A stretch of DNA of 61,144 nt from Paenibacillus terrigena DSM 21567 (GTDB lineage: Bacteria > Bacillota > Bacilli > Paenibacillales > Paenibacillaceae), in contig NZ_KB895432.1 of the NCBI RefSeq assembly GCF_000374845.1, forward strand, positions 1 through 61,144. Direction: 5' to 3'. Made by a program: the position numbers and the translations under genes. The first letter of the stretch is position 1. Every line of letters starts with the position of its first letter. The notes under the pieces are model-generated. The model did no database searches. It was given only the letters and a program-made list of their open reading frames with translations, and was not told where the DNA came from. Shown piece after piece: positions 53,501 through 61,144 of the stretch.

Positions 53501-53614
53501 CACCTCCGCCGCAGCGGCCTGTGAATTGAAGGCATACATATTCAACAAGGACAACGTGAATGACACTGCCGTAACCCATGCCAATCTCTTCAATATACTA
53601 CTCTGGATCACCAT
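50546..53614 (-). CDS. Secreted GH29 alpha-L-fucosidase with CBM, cohesin and dockerin
   Basis: The 1022-residue protein has a signal peptide (about 1-35) and a CBM6-like module (about 55-185). The GH29 catalytic domain (about 190-590) has FGQFIHWGAYT, TSKHHDGFSMFDT and the nucleophile in DLLWFDGEWDAWW. An F5/8-type C domain (600-735), a BIG2 Ig-like domain (740-820), a cohesin (about 829-956) and a type I dockerin (964-1022) follow. The dockerin has calcium loops DLNHDGRISIGDL and DFDGNQVIDFVDL. It would cut fucose-containing glycans outside the cell. It starts 26 bp after the other GH29 gene, with AGGAGG before the ATG. Both cohesin and dockerin on one chain is unusual. Confidence 0.9.
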   Translation of the reverse strand: MVIQSSILKRLAWVTAVSFTLSLLNMYAFNSQAAAAEVTVNTAKVQAQALAAEAPVKIVQAHQWSDKSGSVQIVQGTAPDGNAIGNIASGDWVKYAGVDFGTGSYDTFMATIAASSSEAGRKVEIRLDSQSGMLIGTLTVNSTGNVALFKEQYASIANVTGVHDVYLTFPDGSIGSMNWFALGQTPDHETKEQRDQRMQWFNDARFGQFIHWGAYTQLAGTYNGKTVNGAAEWIMNYLNIPKDDYIQQAAAPFNPTQYDPKAWVDVMKQAGQKYMVITSKHHDGFSMFDTGVNGFKDYNIVKTSAYGKDPMAELSKEAKKQGIKFGFYYSILEWVNPKVPAQKELYVSEMKEQLRELIEKYDPDLLWFDGEWDAWWTKQDGKELYRYLRTLKNDLIINNRVGKRESDDGDYGTPEQEIPATGLPYIWETCMTMNGSWGFHAKDLNWKSTKTLISNLVEASSKGGNYLLNVGPTPEGLIPQASVDRLTEMGNWLKLYGESIYDSKASIFASKFPWGYSTTKNGKVYLHVLNQPENNQIVLPRLLNKVNKVYSLADDKVTLNYTLGEEITINLPASLPNSYDSVYVIDVDGVPKIQVFENLALKKPATASNFYKNDANYNASKAVDGDASTRWATDDPTNAAWLEVNFGENTTFNKVVIDEWIYNNMLRIAGFAIQYWDGTTWKDAYQGSTAGPYKTITFDPVTGSKVRLNITSVTGTAGPTINEFQVYNTGVKANGITLDQQQLKLKIGQSGQLTATVMPANASNKTVLWSSSDDSVASLEDLGDGRVTIRGVKAGTAEITAMAVDGGFKATSIVNVEDANTDEAAAALTAPNSVKSGQSFTVQIDMNQVKNKVYGMDISMNYDANLMEYVSAKSIHPGISIVASTNPQAGKIRFIVASEGADKGISGNTPLLTLDFKAKDVQGTKSGTISITNATLGDEMGTESTAAQASLRIEVTSTSSVGSGDLNHDGRISIGDLAILASYYGKTSSDPEWDKVKDADFDGNQVIDFVDLAALAQKIIIT

Positions 53615-53640
53615 ATAAACCTCCTTCGAAATAGACTTTT

Positions 53641-56600
53641 TTAACCGCCTATGATCTTTTTAGCAACCATCGATAAATCGGAAATGTCCACTTTGCCATC
53701 GTGGTTCACATCGGCTTTCTTCGCTTCCTGCCAATCGCTGCTGGATTGATCTTTGCCGTAATGGACAGCGACGATCGACAGATCGCCAACGCTGACCTTG
53801 CCGTCTTTGTTCACATCTTCGATCATACCGGCCGCGGTAATCTCGATTTTCGCAGATCGCTCCGGAAGAAGTGTCTCTTCGCCAAGTCCGTTCGCTAAAA
53901 CCGCTTGGTTTAACACAATTATCCCAGACGTATCCTGATTTGAATCCTTAGCCCGTAAGGTTAGTTCCAATATGTGAGCATCTCCATCAATAGCCTGATC
54001 AGCTCCCTGGCTTGCAAGAATGAACCGAAGCTTACCTTGCGGTTCTTTCACTGTTTGTAGGATCTCCGTTCCGGTCTGCAAAGACTTTGCCGATACGAAT
54101 TCGAACACATTAGGATCGAAATTAAGGTCAAGGTCCTGGGCATAAACCCCCTTAACTCTTTCCAAACCTAAATTCAGCTTGAAGGTCTCACCCGCCTGCA
54201 CCGATTGCGCACCGGAAAATACAGCAGCCGGATCTTTAGAAGGAACAACGTTTACGGATGTGTATAGACTGCGCACTTCATCGTTTGATAGCGGCTTGCT
54301 GTATAAACGAATTTCGTCTAACGCGCCATCGAACACATTCACCAATGTCGAACCGTTCTCATTCAATCTAGAACCAATCCGAAATTGGTAAGGGTTATAG
54401 GGTTGATCGATAAATCCGGAGATCACTTTCTCTGCTGCCTGCTCGCCATCGATAAACATTTTATACTTATTCCCATCCCGAGTAACGGCAACATGGGACC
54501 ATTCATTAAGTGGGATCGAGCCTGCCGGCGTAACAAACTCATATAGACCAAAATCTTGGCCAAGCTCGTTTGTTATTTGGAAGTACATTCTCCCTTTTGA
54601 AATCCACCAATCCCATTGATATTGAGATTTGTTCTGCTGTCCCTGAGATAAAATCATTTTTTTATCATCAAATGAACGCGGATTGATCCAGACTGATAAC
54701 GTGAAGTTAGAGCGAGTAACGATCGGATCAATAATGATCGAGTGATCCTTGCCATTAAAGTCGAGTGCATTACCAGCTTTGCCTTCAACCCAGACCGGTG
54801 CGGAGCCCTGAATGACGCTAGCGTGACCCGTTACTTTATCGACCACGGTATTGCCCTGATTCTCGTTGAAATGAAAATATTGTTCGAGGCTCGAATTGCT
54901 CGTGAATGTCATTTTCGTATTCGATGCAATCGTGTTCGGCGCAGCCGCACGATCTTTAATCCCGGAAATCGTGAGGATGTAACTTTTCAATTCCTCAAGC
55001 GGTGCTGCCAGCGTCAATTCAACCGTCTTATCGTCCACTAACACGGCAGAACGCACGGAGATCGGGGTATTCAATACGTAATTTCCTGTATTCTGAGCGG
55101 ATTGCGGATCGACAGGCTCGCTGAATGTAACGGAAATTTTTTCATTTTGCAGAGATGTCACTTTGTCAACTGTAGGAGGGATCGTATCCTCTGCTGTACG
55201 CACGGTTACTGCACCGCTCTTCTCTCCTTCCATGCCTTGACCGTTCACAGTCGATACCTGGTAGGTATACTCATTCGATTCGGTTAATCCATTATCGATG
55301 TAATTCGTACCTGATGTTTCTGCGACCTTTATCCCGTTACGGTAAATATTATATTGTTTAATTCCTGTTTCCGGGTCGGAAGCGGCGATCCAGGATAAAG
55401 TAACGGAAGTATCGTTCTTCACCTCGGCTTTTAGTTCAGATGGAATCGTTGGCGGTGTTGAATCTATGGCTTTGGTACCCGTTCTAGTGACATACAATTT
55501 CGATATTTTCGGCGTCAGAACAGATTCGCTGATTTGCAGGCGAACTTTCTTGACGGTAACGGGATTGATTCGGATGATATGCTTGTGGCCGATCGCGTCG
55601 CCATCCGCCAGCTTGATCCATGTGCCGTCTTCCTTTTGTCCTTCATACGAATATTTTCGGACTCTCTCGCCAAATGCGATATCTTCCATAGCAATAATAT
55701 GGTCGATCTCCTTGGTACCGTTCAGGTCAAGCTCGATCGACTTGCCTTCTCCTTTGGTGATGGCAAGCGGATAACCGACCCGGTCCGATATGGCGGTCCC
55801 TAACTCCTTCGCCCGTTGAACATAATTATCGGGGATCATACCATCGGTTTGCGGTGATACATTCAGCAGCAGATTTGTTCCTTCCCCTACGGAATTGTAA
55901 AAGGCATTCACCAATGTATTTAGCGGCTTCGGCGTGCCTCCGAACCATTGCCCTTCGTAAGTTCCTCCTTCATGCAAGCTGGTGTCCGTCTCATTCGGCA
56001 GCCAGTAAACGCCGTTCGGATCGCTATAGGCGCTTGTCACATCGCCCTCTTTGTTCATGAAACGGTCCAGACCAACTTGAGAGACAGTATTCCACGGCTT
56101 GAACGGTTTACTTCCCCCCTCGTTGCCTACCCAGCGAACCAGATTGTATGTGCCTTGGAACTGTATGGCATTCGGCTGATTGCGGTCGATTGTCTCTTTC
56201 ACACGCTCTACCAGATGAGGGTCCAAATTGCCATCGAACCAGATTTCGAATATATCGCCATATTTCGTCGTTAATTCCTGCAGCTGGCGCACATAATAAT
56301 CAACGTATTTTTCCATTTTGATCGGATCGCTGATCGTTCCTCCCAATCCGGTGCCAAATGCCTTGTCTTGCGGGGAGAGATAGAATCCAAGCTTCAGTCC
56401 GCGCTCTTTCGCGGATTTCACGAGATCCGCCATGACGTCGCCTTTTCCGTCTTTATAAGGTGTCTGATGGATACCGAGAACATTATCCTGGGAATTCCAC
56501 CATGCGAACCCGTCCATATGTTTAATGACGACAACCATATATTTCGCGCCTAAACTTACGGCAACGTCTGCCCATTGATCCGTATTCAATTTTGACAATG

Positions 56601-57861
56601 TCATTTGCGACGGTGGAATGGCGGAACCATTGGGATGACGGTTAATATGCATGAACATCCCGATCTCTTGGTTTGCCCAGTCGACTTGAACGGACGAAGG
56701 AATTTCAAGTCCTCCATAATGAATCATGGCCTGTATCGGATCGAGATCCTTCGCCCCGCCAAATGCGGTTTTCTTCACGGAAATTTGGATGGGTGTATCG
56801 TCTAGAACCGGAACAGCGGCGCTGCCTTTCACGATGATGTCGATCGTCTCATTGGAGCTTTTCTTTACATCGTAACTTAATCCATTCGGCAACCCGGTTA
56901 CGGTAACATCACTTAATTCCAATTCGTCCTTCACGGTCTGTACTGGTACGCGAACGGTCCATTTATTTTTAAAGGATCGAATTTGTGTGTTGTTCTTCTC
57001 GAATTGCACGCTGCCTGCGAGTTGAAATTCATTATATTTGTAAGTGGATGGTGGAGGCTCGTATGCGCGGTAATTGGGATTAAACGGATTGATGACTTCC
57101 TTAGCGATCTTAACGGTCGCCGTTGTCTGCTTGCTGCCGTCCTCCGTTGTCGCAGTCACGGTTGCCGTACCTTCCTTCAAGCCCTCCAGTATAACTTTGC
57201 CGCCGCTTTCGTTCGCGATTTTCACAACGGACTCATCGCTAGTTGTCCACTTGATTTGGTTGTTGGTCGTATTAAACGGCTGCAGTAACGCTTCCAATTG
57301 CCCCATCTCGCCTTCTTTGATCGTGAGTCTCGTCTGGTTCATTTGAATGCCTGATACTTCATTCGTCGGTTGATAGACCTCGAAATCATATAAAGAGTAT
57401 CCATAATTCGTAGCACGGCTTGTTCCTTGCATTTTGACATATTTGGCACGAACCGGATCAAACGTTATGTAATCAAATCCGCCGTCTCCCGTGTTCGTTG
57501 TGAACACGTCTTTCCACGTATTTCCGTCCGTTGAGACTTGAATTTTGTACCCCTTGCCGTATGCCGCTTCCCAATTCAGCTTAACACCGTTAATCTCGTG
57601 GATTTGACTCAAATCCACCACAATCCATTCCCCGTCTGTGTAAAGGCTCGACCAGCGCGTCGTCGAATCACCATCTACCGCTTTCTGAGCGGTAAAGCTG
57701 CCTGTTTCAGTGGAAGAGACCGTGACGGGATTATTCAACGCCAAATCGCCGGCCGATGCCGCATGGACATTCGGACATATAGGCATTAGATAACCCGCCG
57801 TCGTCGCGATCAGAATGGTAGCAAGCCATCGTTGTGGTCTGCTGGAATTCATAGGCTTCAT
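53641..57861 (-). CDS. Giant secreted GH29 enzyme with F5/8C, Fn3, LamG, cohesin and dockerin
   Basis: This 1406-residue secreted protein opens with a signal peptide, then an F5/8C module (about 40-165) and a BIG2 domain (170-255). The GH29 domain (about 395-720) has VVIKHMDGFAWWNS and nucleophile D in EIWFDGNLDPH. After it come an Fn3 domain (about 815-900), an SbsA-like Ig domain, a LamG domain (1005-1190), a cohesin (1205-1335) and a dockerin with DVNKDGKVSVGDL and DVNHDGKVDISDL. GGAGGTT precedes the ATG. It is first in the two-gene operon and is probably a fucosidase on complex glycans. Its GH29 core is quite different from that of its partner. Confidence 0.88.
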   Translation of the reverse strand: MKPMNSSRPQRWLATILIATTAGYLMPICPNVHAASAGDLALNNPVTVSSTETGSFTAQKAVDGDSTTRWSSLYTDGEWIVVDLSQIHEINGVKLNWEAAYGKGYKIQVSTDGNTWKDVFTTNTGDGGFDYITFDPVRAKYVKMQGTSRATNYGYSLYDFEVYQPTNEVSGIQMNQTRLTIKEGEMGQLEALLQPFNTTNNQIKWTTSDESVVKIANESGGKVILEGLKEGTATVTATTEDGSKQTTATVKIAKEVINPFNPNYRAYEPPPSTYKYNEFQLAGSVQFEKNNTQIRSFKNKWTVRVPVQTVKDELELSDVTVTGLPNGLSYDVKKSSNETIDIIVKGSAAVPVLDDTPIQISVKKTAFGGAKDLDPIQAMIHYGGLEIPSSVQVDWANQEIGMFMHINRHPNGSAIPPSQMTLSKLNTDQWADVAVSLGAKYMVVVIKHMDGFAWWNSQDNVLGIHQTPYKDGKGDVMADLVKSAKERGLKLGFYLSPQDKAFGTGLGGTISDPIKMEKYVDYYVRQLQELTTKYGDIFEIWFDGNLDPHLVERVKETIDRNQPNAIQFQGTYNLVRWVGNEGGSKPFKPWNTVSQVGLDRFMNKEGDVTSAYSDPNGVYWLPNETDTSLHEGGTYEGQWFGGTPKPLNTLVNAFYNSVGEGTNLLLNVSPQTDGMIPDNYVQRAKELGTAISDRVGYPLAITKGEGKSIELDLNGTKEIDHIIAMEDIAFGERVRKYSYEGQKEDGTWIKLADGDAIGHKHIIRINPVTVKKVRLQISESVLTPKISKLYVTRTGTKAIDSTPPTIPSELKAEVKNDTSVTLSWIAASDPETGIKQYNIYRNGIKVAETSGTNYIDNGLTESNEYTYQVSTVNGQGMEGEKSGAVTVRTAEDTIPPTVDKVTSLQNEKISVTFSEPVDPQSAQNTGNYVLNTPISVRSAVLVDDKTVELTLAAPLEELKSYILTISGIKDRAAAPNTIASNTKMTFTSNSSLEQYFHFNENQGNTVVDKVTGHASVIQGSAPVWVEGKAGNALDFNGKDHSIIIDPIVTRSNFTLSVWINPRSFDDKKMILSQGQQNKSQYQWDWWISKGRMYFQITNELGQDFGLYEFVTPAGSIPLNEWSHVAVTRDGNKYKMFIDGEQAAEKVISGFIDQPYNPYQFRIGSRLNENGSTLVNVFDGALDEIRLYSKPLSNDEVRSLYTSVNVVPSKDPAAVFSGAQSVQAGETFKLNLGLERVKGVYAQDLDLNFDPNVFEFVSAKSLQTGTEILQTVKEPQGKLRFILASQGADQAIDGDAHILELTLRAKDSNQDTSGIIVLNQAVLANGLGEETLLPERSAKIEITAAGMIEDVNKDGKVSVGDLSIVAVHYGKDQSSSDWQEAKKADVNHDGKVDISDLSMVAKKIIGG

Positions 57862-57989
57862 GGTTAACCTCCATTTCTATGATTTCACTGCAGTTATATG
57901 TACGGGATAACGGATGAAATAATAATTGAATATTTAACTTTAAATGTTTGTTTTTCTACTATTATTCAAAACCTTTTAAAAACAACATA

Positions 57990-58037
57990 AAACCCGACTG
58001 ATCAGAGCACGTCGTGTGCCTCGATCAGTCGGGTTAT
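57990..58037 (-). terminator. Strong terminator after the VWA gene
   Basis: On the minus strand AACCCGACTGATC pairs perfectly with GATCAGTCGGGTT, with a second inner stem GGCAC/GTGC. T-rich sequence follows. It lies 25 bp past the VWA stop and insulates the GH29 operon, which must have its own promoter in 57862-57990. Confidence 0.85.
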
Positions 58038-58062
58038 ATTTGGAGCTCAATGTTTAGTCATT

Positions 58063-58104
58063 TTATAAATATCGAGAAATGATCCGAACTAATTTCGCAG
58101 GCAG
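58063..58104. repeat. 42-bp direct repeat, right copy (inside the VWA gene)
   Basis: It holds the stop codon and last 13 codons of the VWA gene. See the partner at 50420-50461. Confidence 0.85.
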
Positions 58105-59160
58105 TTCATTCAGATTCGTAATATCCAGAAATCTCTCTCCGCCATAGATCTGGCTAATGACATCCTTGTCTTGACCAATGGCTGCTGCGAGGAAAGTTAT
58201 TCCCTTTCTCTCATAATGAGTAATCGTCTGCCGCATGTCTTGCATGGCAAGGCTTCCAGTATAGTCTTCCATTGCTTTGGGTTGTCCGTCACTGATGCTG
58301 ATTAACAGCTTTGTTTGCTTGGGTGCAGCAGCTAACCGTTCTGCCATAATGCGCAGAGCCATGCCATCTCGGTTATTGCTTCGCGCACGAATTCCCATTA
58401 GCCTGAACCGATCACGGAAATCCATTTTATCATAATCGGCATAAGCGAAGATGGACATCTGTTCTAGTCGGGAGACATCCGCCGTATCTCCATAGATGAG
58501 AATCGGAATATTGCAAATTTGACAAAATTCATACACTGCTATGACTGCACGCTTTGCCGCTTCCAATCTTCCGAAAGCAGCCATCGATGCGGATTCATCT
58601 ACCCTCAAACCGACGACAAGACCAGGGGATTCCGTCGGGGGACGTTTCTTAGCAAAATACCTGAAGTCTCGGTAGGCTACGCTGTCAGCCTGAAATTTAG
58701 ATCCATAATAATGGTTCTTTGCATATTCCGTGCTTACCTCATGCTCTAAGAGCGGCAGCGTCGTTCTGGCAATTTCACGTACGATGGGCATAAGCCCCTG
58801 GCTCAGTTTAAAATACTCCTCCTGGTTGGTCGCATCATATTCAGGTCGGTGAACAATAAGCTTAACAGCCTTATGAATAGAATCGGATACATTTTCCCTA
58901 GAGAGCCGATTCAGCTTTTTGCGAAAGTCCCGTTCCTTTTGCTTCTCTTCCTCCGACATGGATTCAGGATTGCCTTTATGATATTTCGGTGATCCGTTCT
59001 CGCCCGAATCGGTACTCTCCAAATCCGCTGACTCATCCGAGCTGATGGATGAGCTCTCTTCGCTATCAGCGGACTTTTTGAACGAAATCCCTTCTTCCTC
59101 AGCTTCGTTCTCAGGGATCAAGTCAGTGTCCGTATGAATTTCCTCGATTGCGATCTCCAC
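58063..59160 (-). CDS. VWA-domain protein of a MoxR-VWA pair
   Basis: The 365-residue protein starts at a GTG with no clear ribosome site, 5 bp after the ATPase gene, so it may be translated by coupling. Residues 20-65 are acidic and Ser-rich, followed by a helical middle. The C-terminal VWA domain has the metal-ion site D188-E-S-A-S192 and TKLLISISDGQPKAM. CobT/CoxE-like VWA proteins act with MoxR/CobS-type ATPases to insert metals or remodel targets. The target here is unknown. Confidence 0.85.
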   Translation of the reverse strand: MEIAIEEIHTDTDLIPENEAEEEGISFKKSADSEESSSISSDESADLESTDSGENGSPKYHKGNPESMSEEEKQKERDFRKKLNRLSRENVSDSIHKAVKLIVHRPEYDATNQEEYFKLSQGLMPIVREIARTTLPLLEHEVSTEYAKNHYYGSKFQADSVAYRDFRYFAKKRPPTESPGLVVGLRVDESASMAAFGRLEAAKRAVIAVYEFCQICNIPILIYGDTADVSRLEQMSIFAYADYDKMDFRDRFRLMGIRARSNNRDGMALRIMAERLAAAPKQTKLLISISDGQPKAMEDYTGSLAMQDMRQTITHYERKGITFLAAAIGQDKDVISQIYGGERFLDITNLNELPAKLVRIISRYL

Positions 59161-59165
59161 GGTGT

Positions 59166-60269
59166 CTAAATTTCGTTTTTTTTTAATTCATTGGGGACTT
59201 CATCCAATCTCCCCAACAAACCTTGGCCATCCAACGCATCTTCCAACAGTTTGATTTCTTCTGAATCGGTTGTGATCTTGTAGATAACTTTATGATAAAG
59301 GGATTCTCTTGCGGAAGCCCCCCTTCCAACGGCATCGGCCCAATAGAAATAGGAGCGCATGCCGGCCACGCCTTTAATCGCATTTGCCCGGGCTGTTTTA
59401 TCCAATAGAATAATTGTATCTGCCAAAATATCGAGTACTTCATTGTCCCTAAAGCCGGTTTTGGCCATTGCGCGTTCGATCATAATCTCCTTGCTCGGCA
59501 GGTCCATCTTCTCCGTATGCTGAATCCTGTCACGCAGCGCCTCATTAAGCGGCCTAGATCCTGCATAACTGCGATTTGCCGTGATAACTGCTATGAAATC
59601 CGGATGCCTGTGAACGATTTCCATTGGAAGATTAATGGTGCCATCCAGCTCCAAGGCAGAATTTAGCGCCATCAATACTGCAGCATCTCGAATCACATTC
59701 GGTTCTTGTATTTCTAATAGGTAGCCTTGTCTAAAGGCCCTCACGATCTCGGATGGGTAAAATCGATACTCTACGGCTTCATCCTTGGCGTTATCTGAGG
59801 CTAGATTCAGTAATTGCTTCAGCTTCACAGAAGCCATTTCTTGCGTTATCCCCAGCGCAGCGATTAAAATCTCCGTCGAGCTCTGAAAGCCATCACTCTC
59901 ATATAATGCGCTCAAGGCAGTTTGGTCTGCTGTATCTAACTCATTCATCCGATCCGAAGAGAGCACCGGTAAAATGGCTCCAATGATATCCGATTTATCC
60001 ATATCCGCAAAGCAAGTTACTTTGGTGTAAGGTAACCTGAAGTTCGCCGACAATGCTTTGGCGAGTTGTGTCTTGCCGGAGCCAGCATCTCCTTCGAGTA
60101 GAATATTGGCAATTTTCATCTCGTCACGATCCCAATTGCGCTTCACTTCACTGCTGATTCGGCGTTCGACCTCGCTCACTTTATGAGATAATGGCTTTTG
60201 CCATACAAGGTCTTTCTCTTCATCCGTCAATTCTCTCCCTGGTGACAATACATATTGTTCCACCCTCAT
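59166..60269 (-). CDS. MoxR/CobS-like AAA+ ATPase
   Basis: The 367-residue ATPase has Walker A GDAGSGKT at 60-67, FADMDKSDIIGAILPVL in the region after it, and PDFIAVITANRSYAGSRPLN with sensor 1 asparagine and arginine-finger region. EPNVIRDAAVLMALNSALEL is the Walker B-like segment with less usual residues. Its start shares one base with the stop of the upstream gene (TAATG). MoxR ATPases act as chaperones with the VWA protein encoded next. Confidence 0.88.
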   Translation of the reverse strand: MRVEQYVLSPGRELTDEEKDLVWQKPLSHKVSEVERRISSEVKRNWDRDEMKIANILLEGDAGSGKTQLAKALSANFRLPYTKVTCFADMDKSDIIGAILPVLSSDRMNELDTADQTALSALYESDGFQSSTEILIAALGITQEMASVKLKQLLNLASDNAKDEAVEYRFYPSEIVRAFRQGYLLEIQEPNVIRDAAVLMALNSALELDGTINLPMEIVHRHPDFIAVITANRSYAGSRPLNEALRDRIQHTEKMDLPSKEIMIERAMAKTGFRDNEVLDILADTIILLDKTARANAIKGVAGMRSYFYWADAVGRGASARESLYHKVIYKITTDSEEIKLLEDALDGQGLLGRLDEVPNELKKNEI

Positions 60270-60751
60270 TATGAATACCCCAAATCCTCTAATAATCTCG
60301 ATAATGTTCGCAGACGTTCTCCGATCATCTCACCGTTATCGCTCAATGCTTTGTTGAACAGCTTGATATCCTCATTTATTTCATCATTATCCGTACACAC
60401 GGCCACTGTCATCGCATTCCCTTGCAGTCCAATCCGGTCGATAACAGGATTCTGCGGATCATATAAATGATCGTATCGATAGGCTTCACTAAAATGGTTC
60501 AGTGCGCTGCAAAGAAGAATGGACAAATCAAGAATGCGATGGAGAGGTATCTCCTCTGACTGTCCGGACCATTCTTCCTCTGTGTATCCCCATAGATTGG
60601 CGGAAATATGGGCCTTTCCTTCATCATTCAATGGGGTCAATCCCAAAGTTAAAGCTTTTACATCTGTATTATTAGCGAATCGCCCATCCACTTTCCCATA
60701 GTTGTCCGAAATAATAACAGGTTTATGATTCGTTGAATCAGGTATTTTCAT
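60269..60751 (-). CDS. Hypothetical protein, first gene of the MoxR-VWA operon
   Basis: The 160-residue product reads MKIPDSTNHKPVIISDNYGK and is all soluble. A helical C-terminal half follows (EDIKLFNKALSDNGEMIGER). An AGAGGAG site precedes the ATG by 5 bp. I do not recognise the family. One-base overlap with the ATPase gene implies it works with the pair, possibly as substrate or adaptor; this is inferred from order only. Confidence 0.7.
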   Translation of the reverse strand: MKIPDSTNHKPVIISDNYGKVDGRFANNTDVKALTLGLTPLNDEGKAHISANLWGYTEEEWSGQSEEIPLHRILDLSILLCSALNHFSEAYRYDHLYDPQNPVIDRIGLQGNAMTVAVCTDNDEINEDIKLFNKALSDNGEMIGERLRTLSRLLEDLGYS

Positions 60752-60800
60752 TGTGTCTCCTCTTTTCGCTCATCGAACTTTTGTAAACATTTTAATATTA

Positions 60801-60840
60801 TGTCTATTTATATAATAGACAATTTATCGTTTGTTGTAAA
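60801..60840 (-). promoter_or_regulatory. Promoter and palindromic operator of the MoxR-VWA operon
   Basis: On the minus strand TTTACA (60835-60840) and TATTAT (60812-60817) are spaced by 17 bp. A perfect 8-bp inverted repeat, TGTCTATT and AATAGACA with 5 bp between (60801-60821), covers the -10 box. It is a likely repressor site; the regulator is not encoded in the window. Confidence 0.65.
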
Positions 60841-60895
60841 TAGTGATTATATTTATTCAAAAAAAGCCCGCGTATTTGATATTATCCCCTTATGG

Positions 60896-60926
60896 TTGAC
60901 AGTGAAGAAAAGTCCACTGGTACAAT
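60896..60926 (+). promoter_or_regulatory. Possible promoter of the IS3-type transposase
   Basis: TTGACA (60896-60901) and TACAAT (60921-60926) are spaced by 19 bp. AAGTCCA and TGGACTT (about 60910-60932) form an inverted repeat over the -10 box. The TGATATTATCCCCTTATGG stretch before it looks like a left IS end. Confidence 0.5.
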
Positions 60927-60959
60927 GGACTTGAAAGCTGCAACCGGAGGGGATTTTTC

Positions 60960-61144
60960 ATGGCAAAAAAGGGACAAGTATTCATCCAATACACGGAACA
61001 ATTAAAAAACGAAGCCATTCGACTTTATGAGTCAGGGGTAAGTTCTCGAGAAGTAGCGAAGCAATTGAATATACGTAGTAAATGTCAGGTGCTCGTTTGG
61101 GTTAAGAAGTCTCAAAAAGGAGTTTCGTTAGAAGATGGTCGTGG
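60960..61144 (+). CDS. IS3-family transposase OrfA, N-terminal part (cut by window end)
   Basis: GGAGGGG precedes the ATG. The visible 61 residues read MAKKGQVFIQYTEQLKNEAI and RLYESGVSSREVAKQLNIRS, a helix-turn-helix of the IS3/IS150 OrfA type. The frame is still open at the window edge. The presumed left end of the element lies around 60878, directly beside the MoxR-VWA operon promoter. Confidence 0.85.
   Translation, partial: MAKKGQVFIQYTEQLKNEAIRLYESGVSSREVAKQLNIRSKCQVLVWVKKSQKGVSLEDGR

Overview
The window looks like a chromosomal segment of a Paenibacillus-like Bacillota bacterium. This is inferred from the gene families: YesM/YesN two-component pairs beside CUT1 oligosaccharide ABC transporters, a PadR-DUF1048 drug-efflux operon, a transmembrane AraC regulator, GH88 and GH29 enzymes with cohesin/dockerin tails, and strong AGGAGG ribosome sites. 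A broken IS110-type transposase lies at the left edge and the start of an IS3-type transposase at the right edge. Almost all genes are on the minus strand.

Region 1 (0.15-6.9 kb) is a run of mostly one-gene units: a CdiI-like immunity protein, other immunity-like small proteins, a VOC protein, a GNAT acetyltransferase, a broken small membrane protein, a ferredoxin and a methyltransferase. Many units are separated by copies of a bipartite repeat of about 90 bp, always in the same orientation. The same pattern returns at 18.9-25.2 kb (VOC, YiaA/B-like membrane protein, XRE regulator with SDR, LysE exporter, broken GNAT), with more scattered copies up to 34.6 kb. No copy was seen from 35.5 kb to the right end. 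This cassette-like zone, rich in single-base frameshifts and gene remnants, is the most unusual part of the window.

Region 2 (7.2-14.4 kb) is an operon of YesM-type kinase, YesN-type regulator, solute-binding lipoprotein and two permeases for sugar uptake. At 14.4-15.7 kb a BSP-type metalloprotease sits between two copies of one sequence. At 16.2-18.8 kb is the PadR, DUF1048 x2, DrrA-like, DrrB-like efflux operon with a dyad over its promoter.

Region 3 (25.3-34.3 kb) holds a GH38-related DUF5054 protein, a TetM-like ribosomal-protection GTPase, a C-terminal tyrosine-integrase remnant, a WrbA-like flavoprotein, and a plus-strand HlyD/DHA2 efflux pair.

Region 4 (35.5-42.8 kb) is a second sugar-uptake locus: transmembrane AraC regulator with an upstream cre-like site, two permeases, a binding protein and a GH88 unsaturated glucuronyl hydrolase, which suggests use of unsaturated uronic-acid oligosaccharides.

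Region 5 (43.0-47.9 kb) is a tightly overlapping operon of sensor kinase, NosD, NosL, NosY, NosF and a TlpA/ResA-like thioredoxin, with no nosZ in the window. A FAD oxidoreductase and a methyltransferase follow.

Region 6 (50.4-60.9 kb) has two very large secreted GH29 fucosidase-like enzymes, each ending in its own cohesin and dockerin. They are flanked by a 42-bp direct repeat that is the 3' end of the next gene, a VWA protein. That gene forms an operon with a MoxR/CobS-like ATPase and an unknown protein, under a promoter overlapped by a perfect palindrome.
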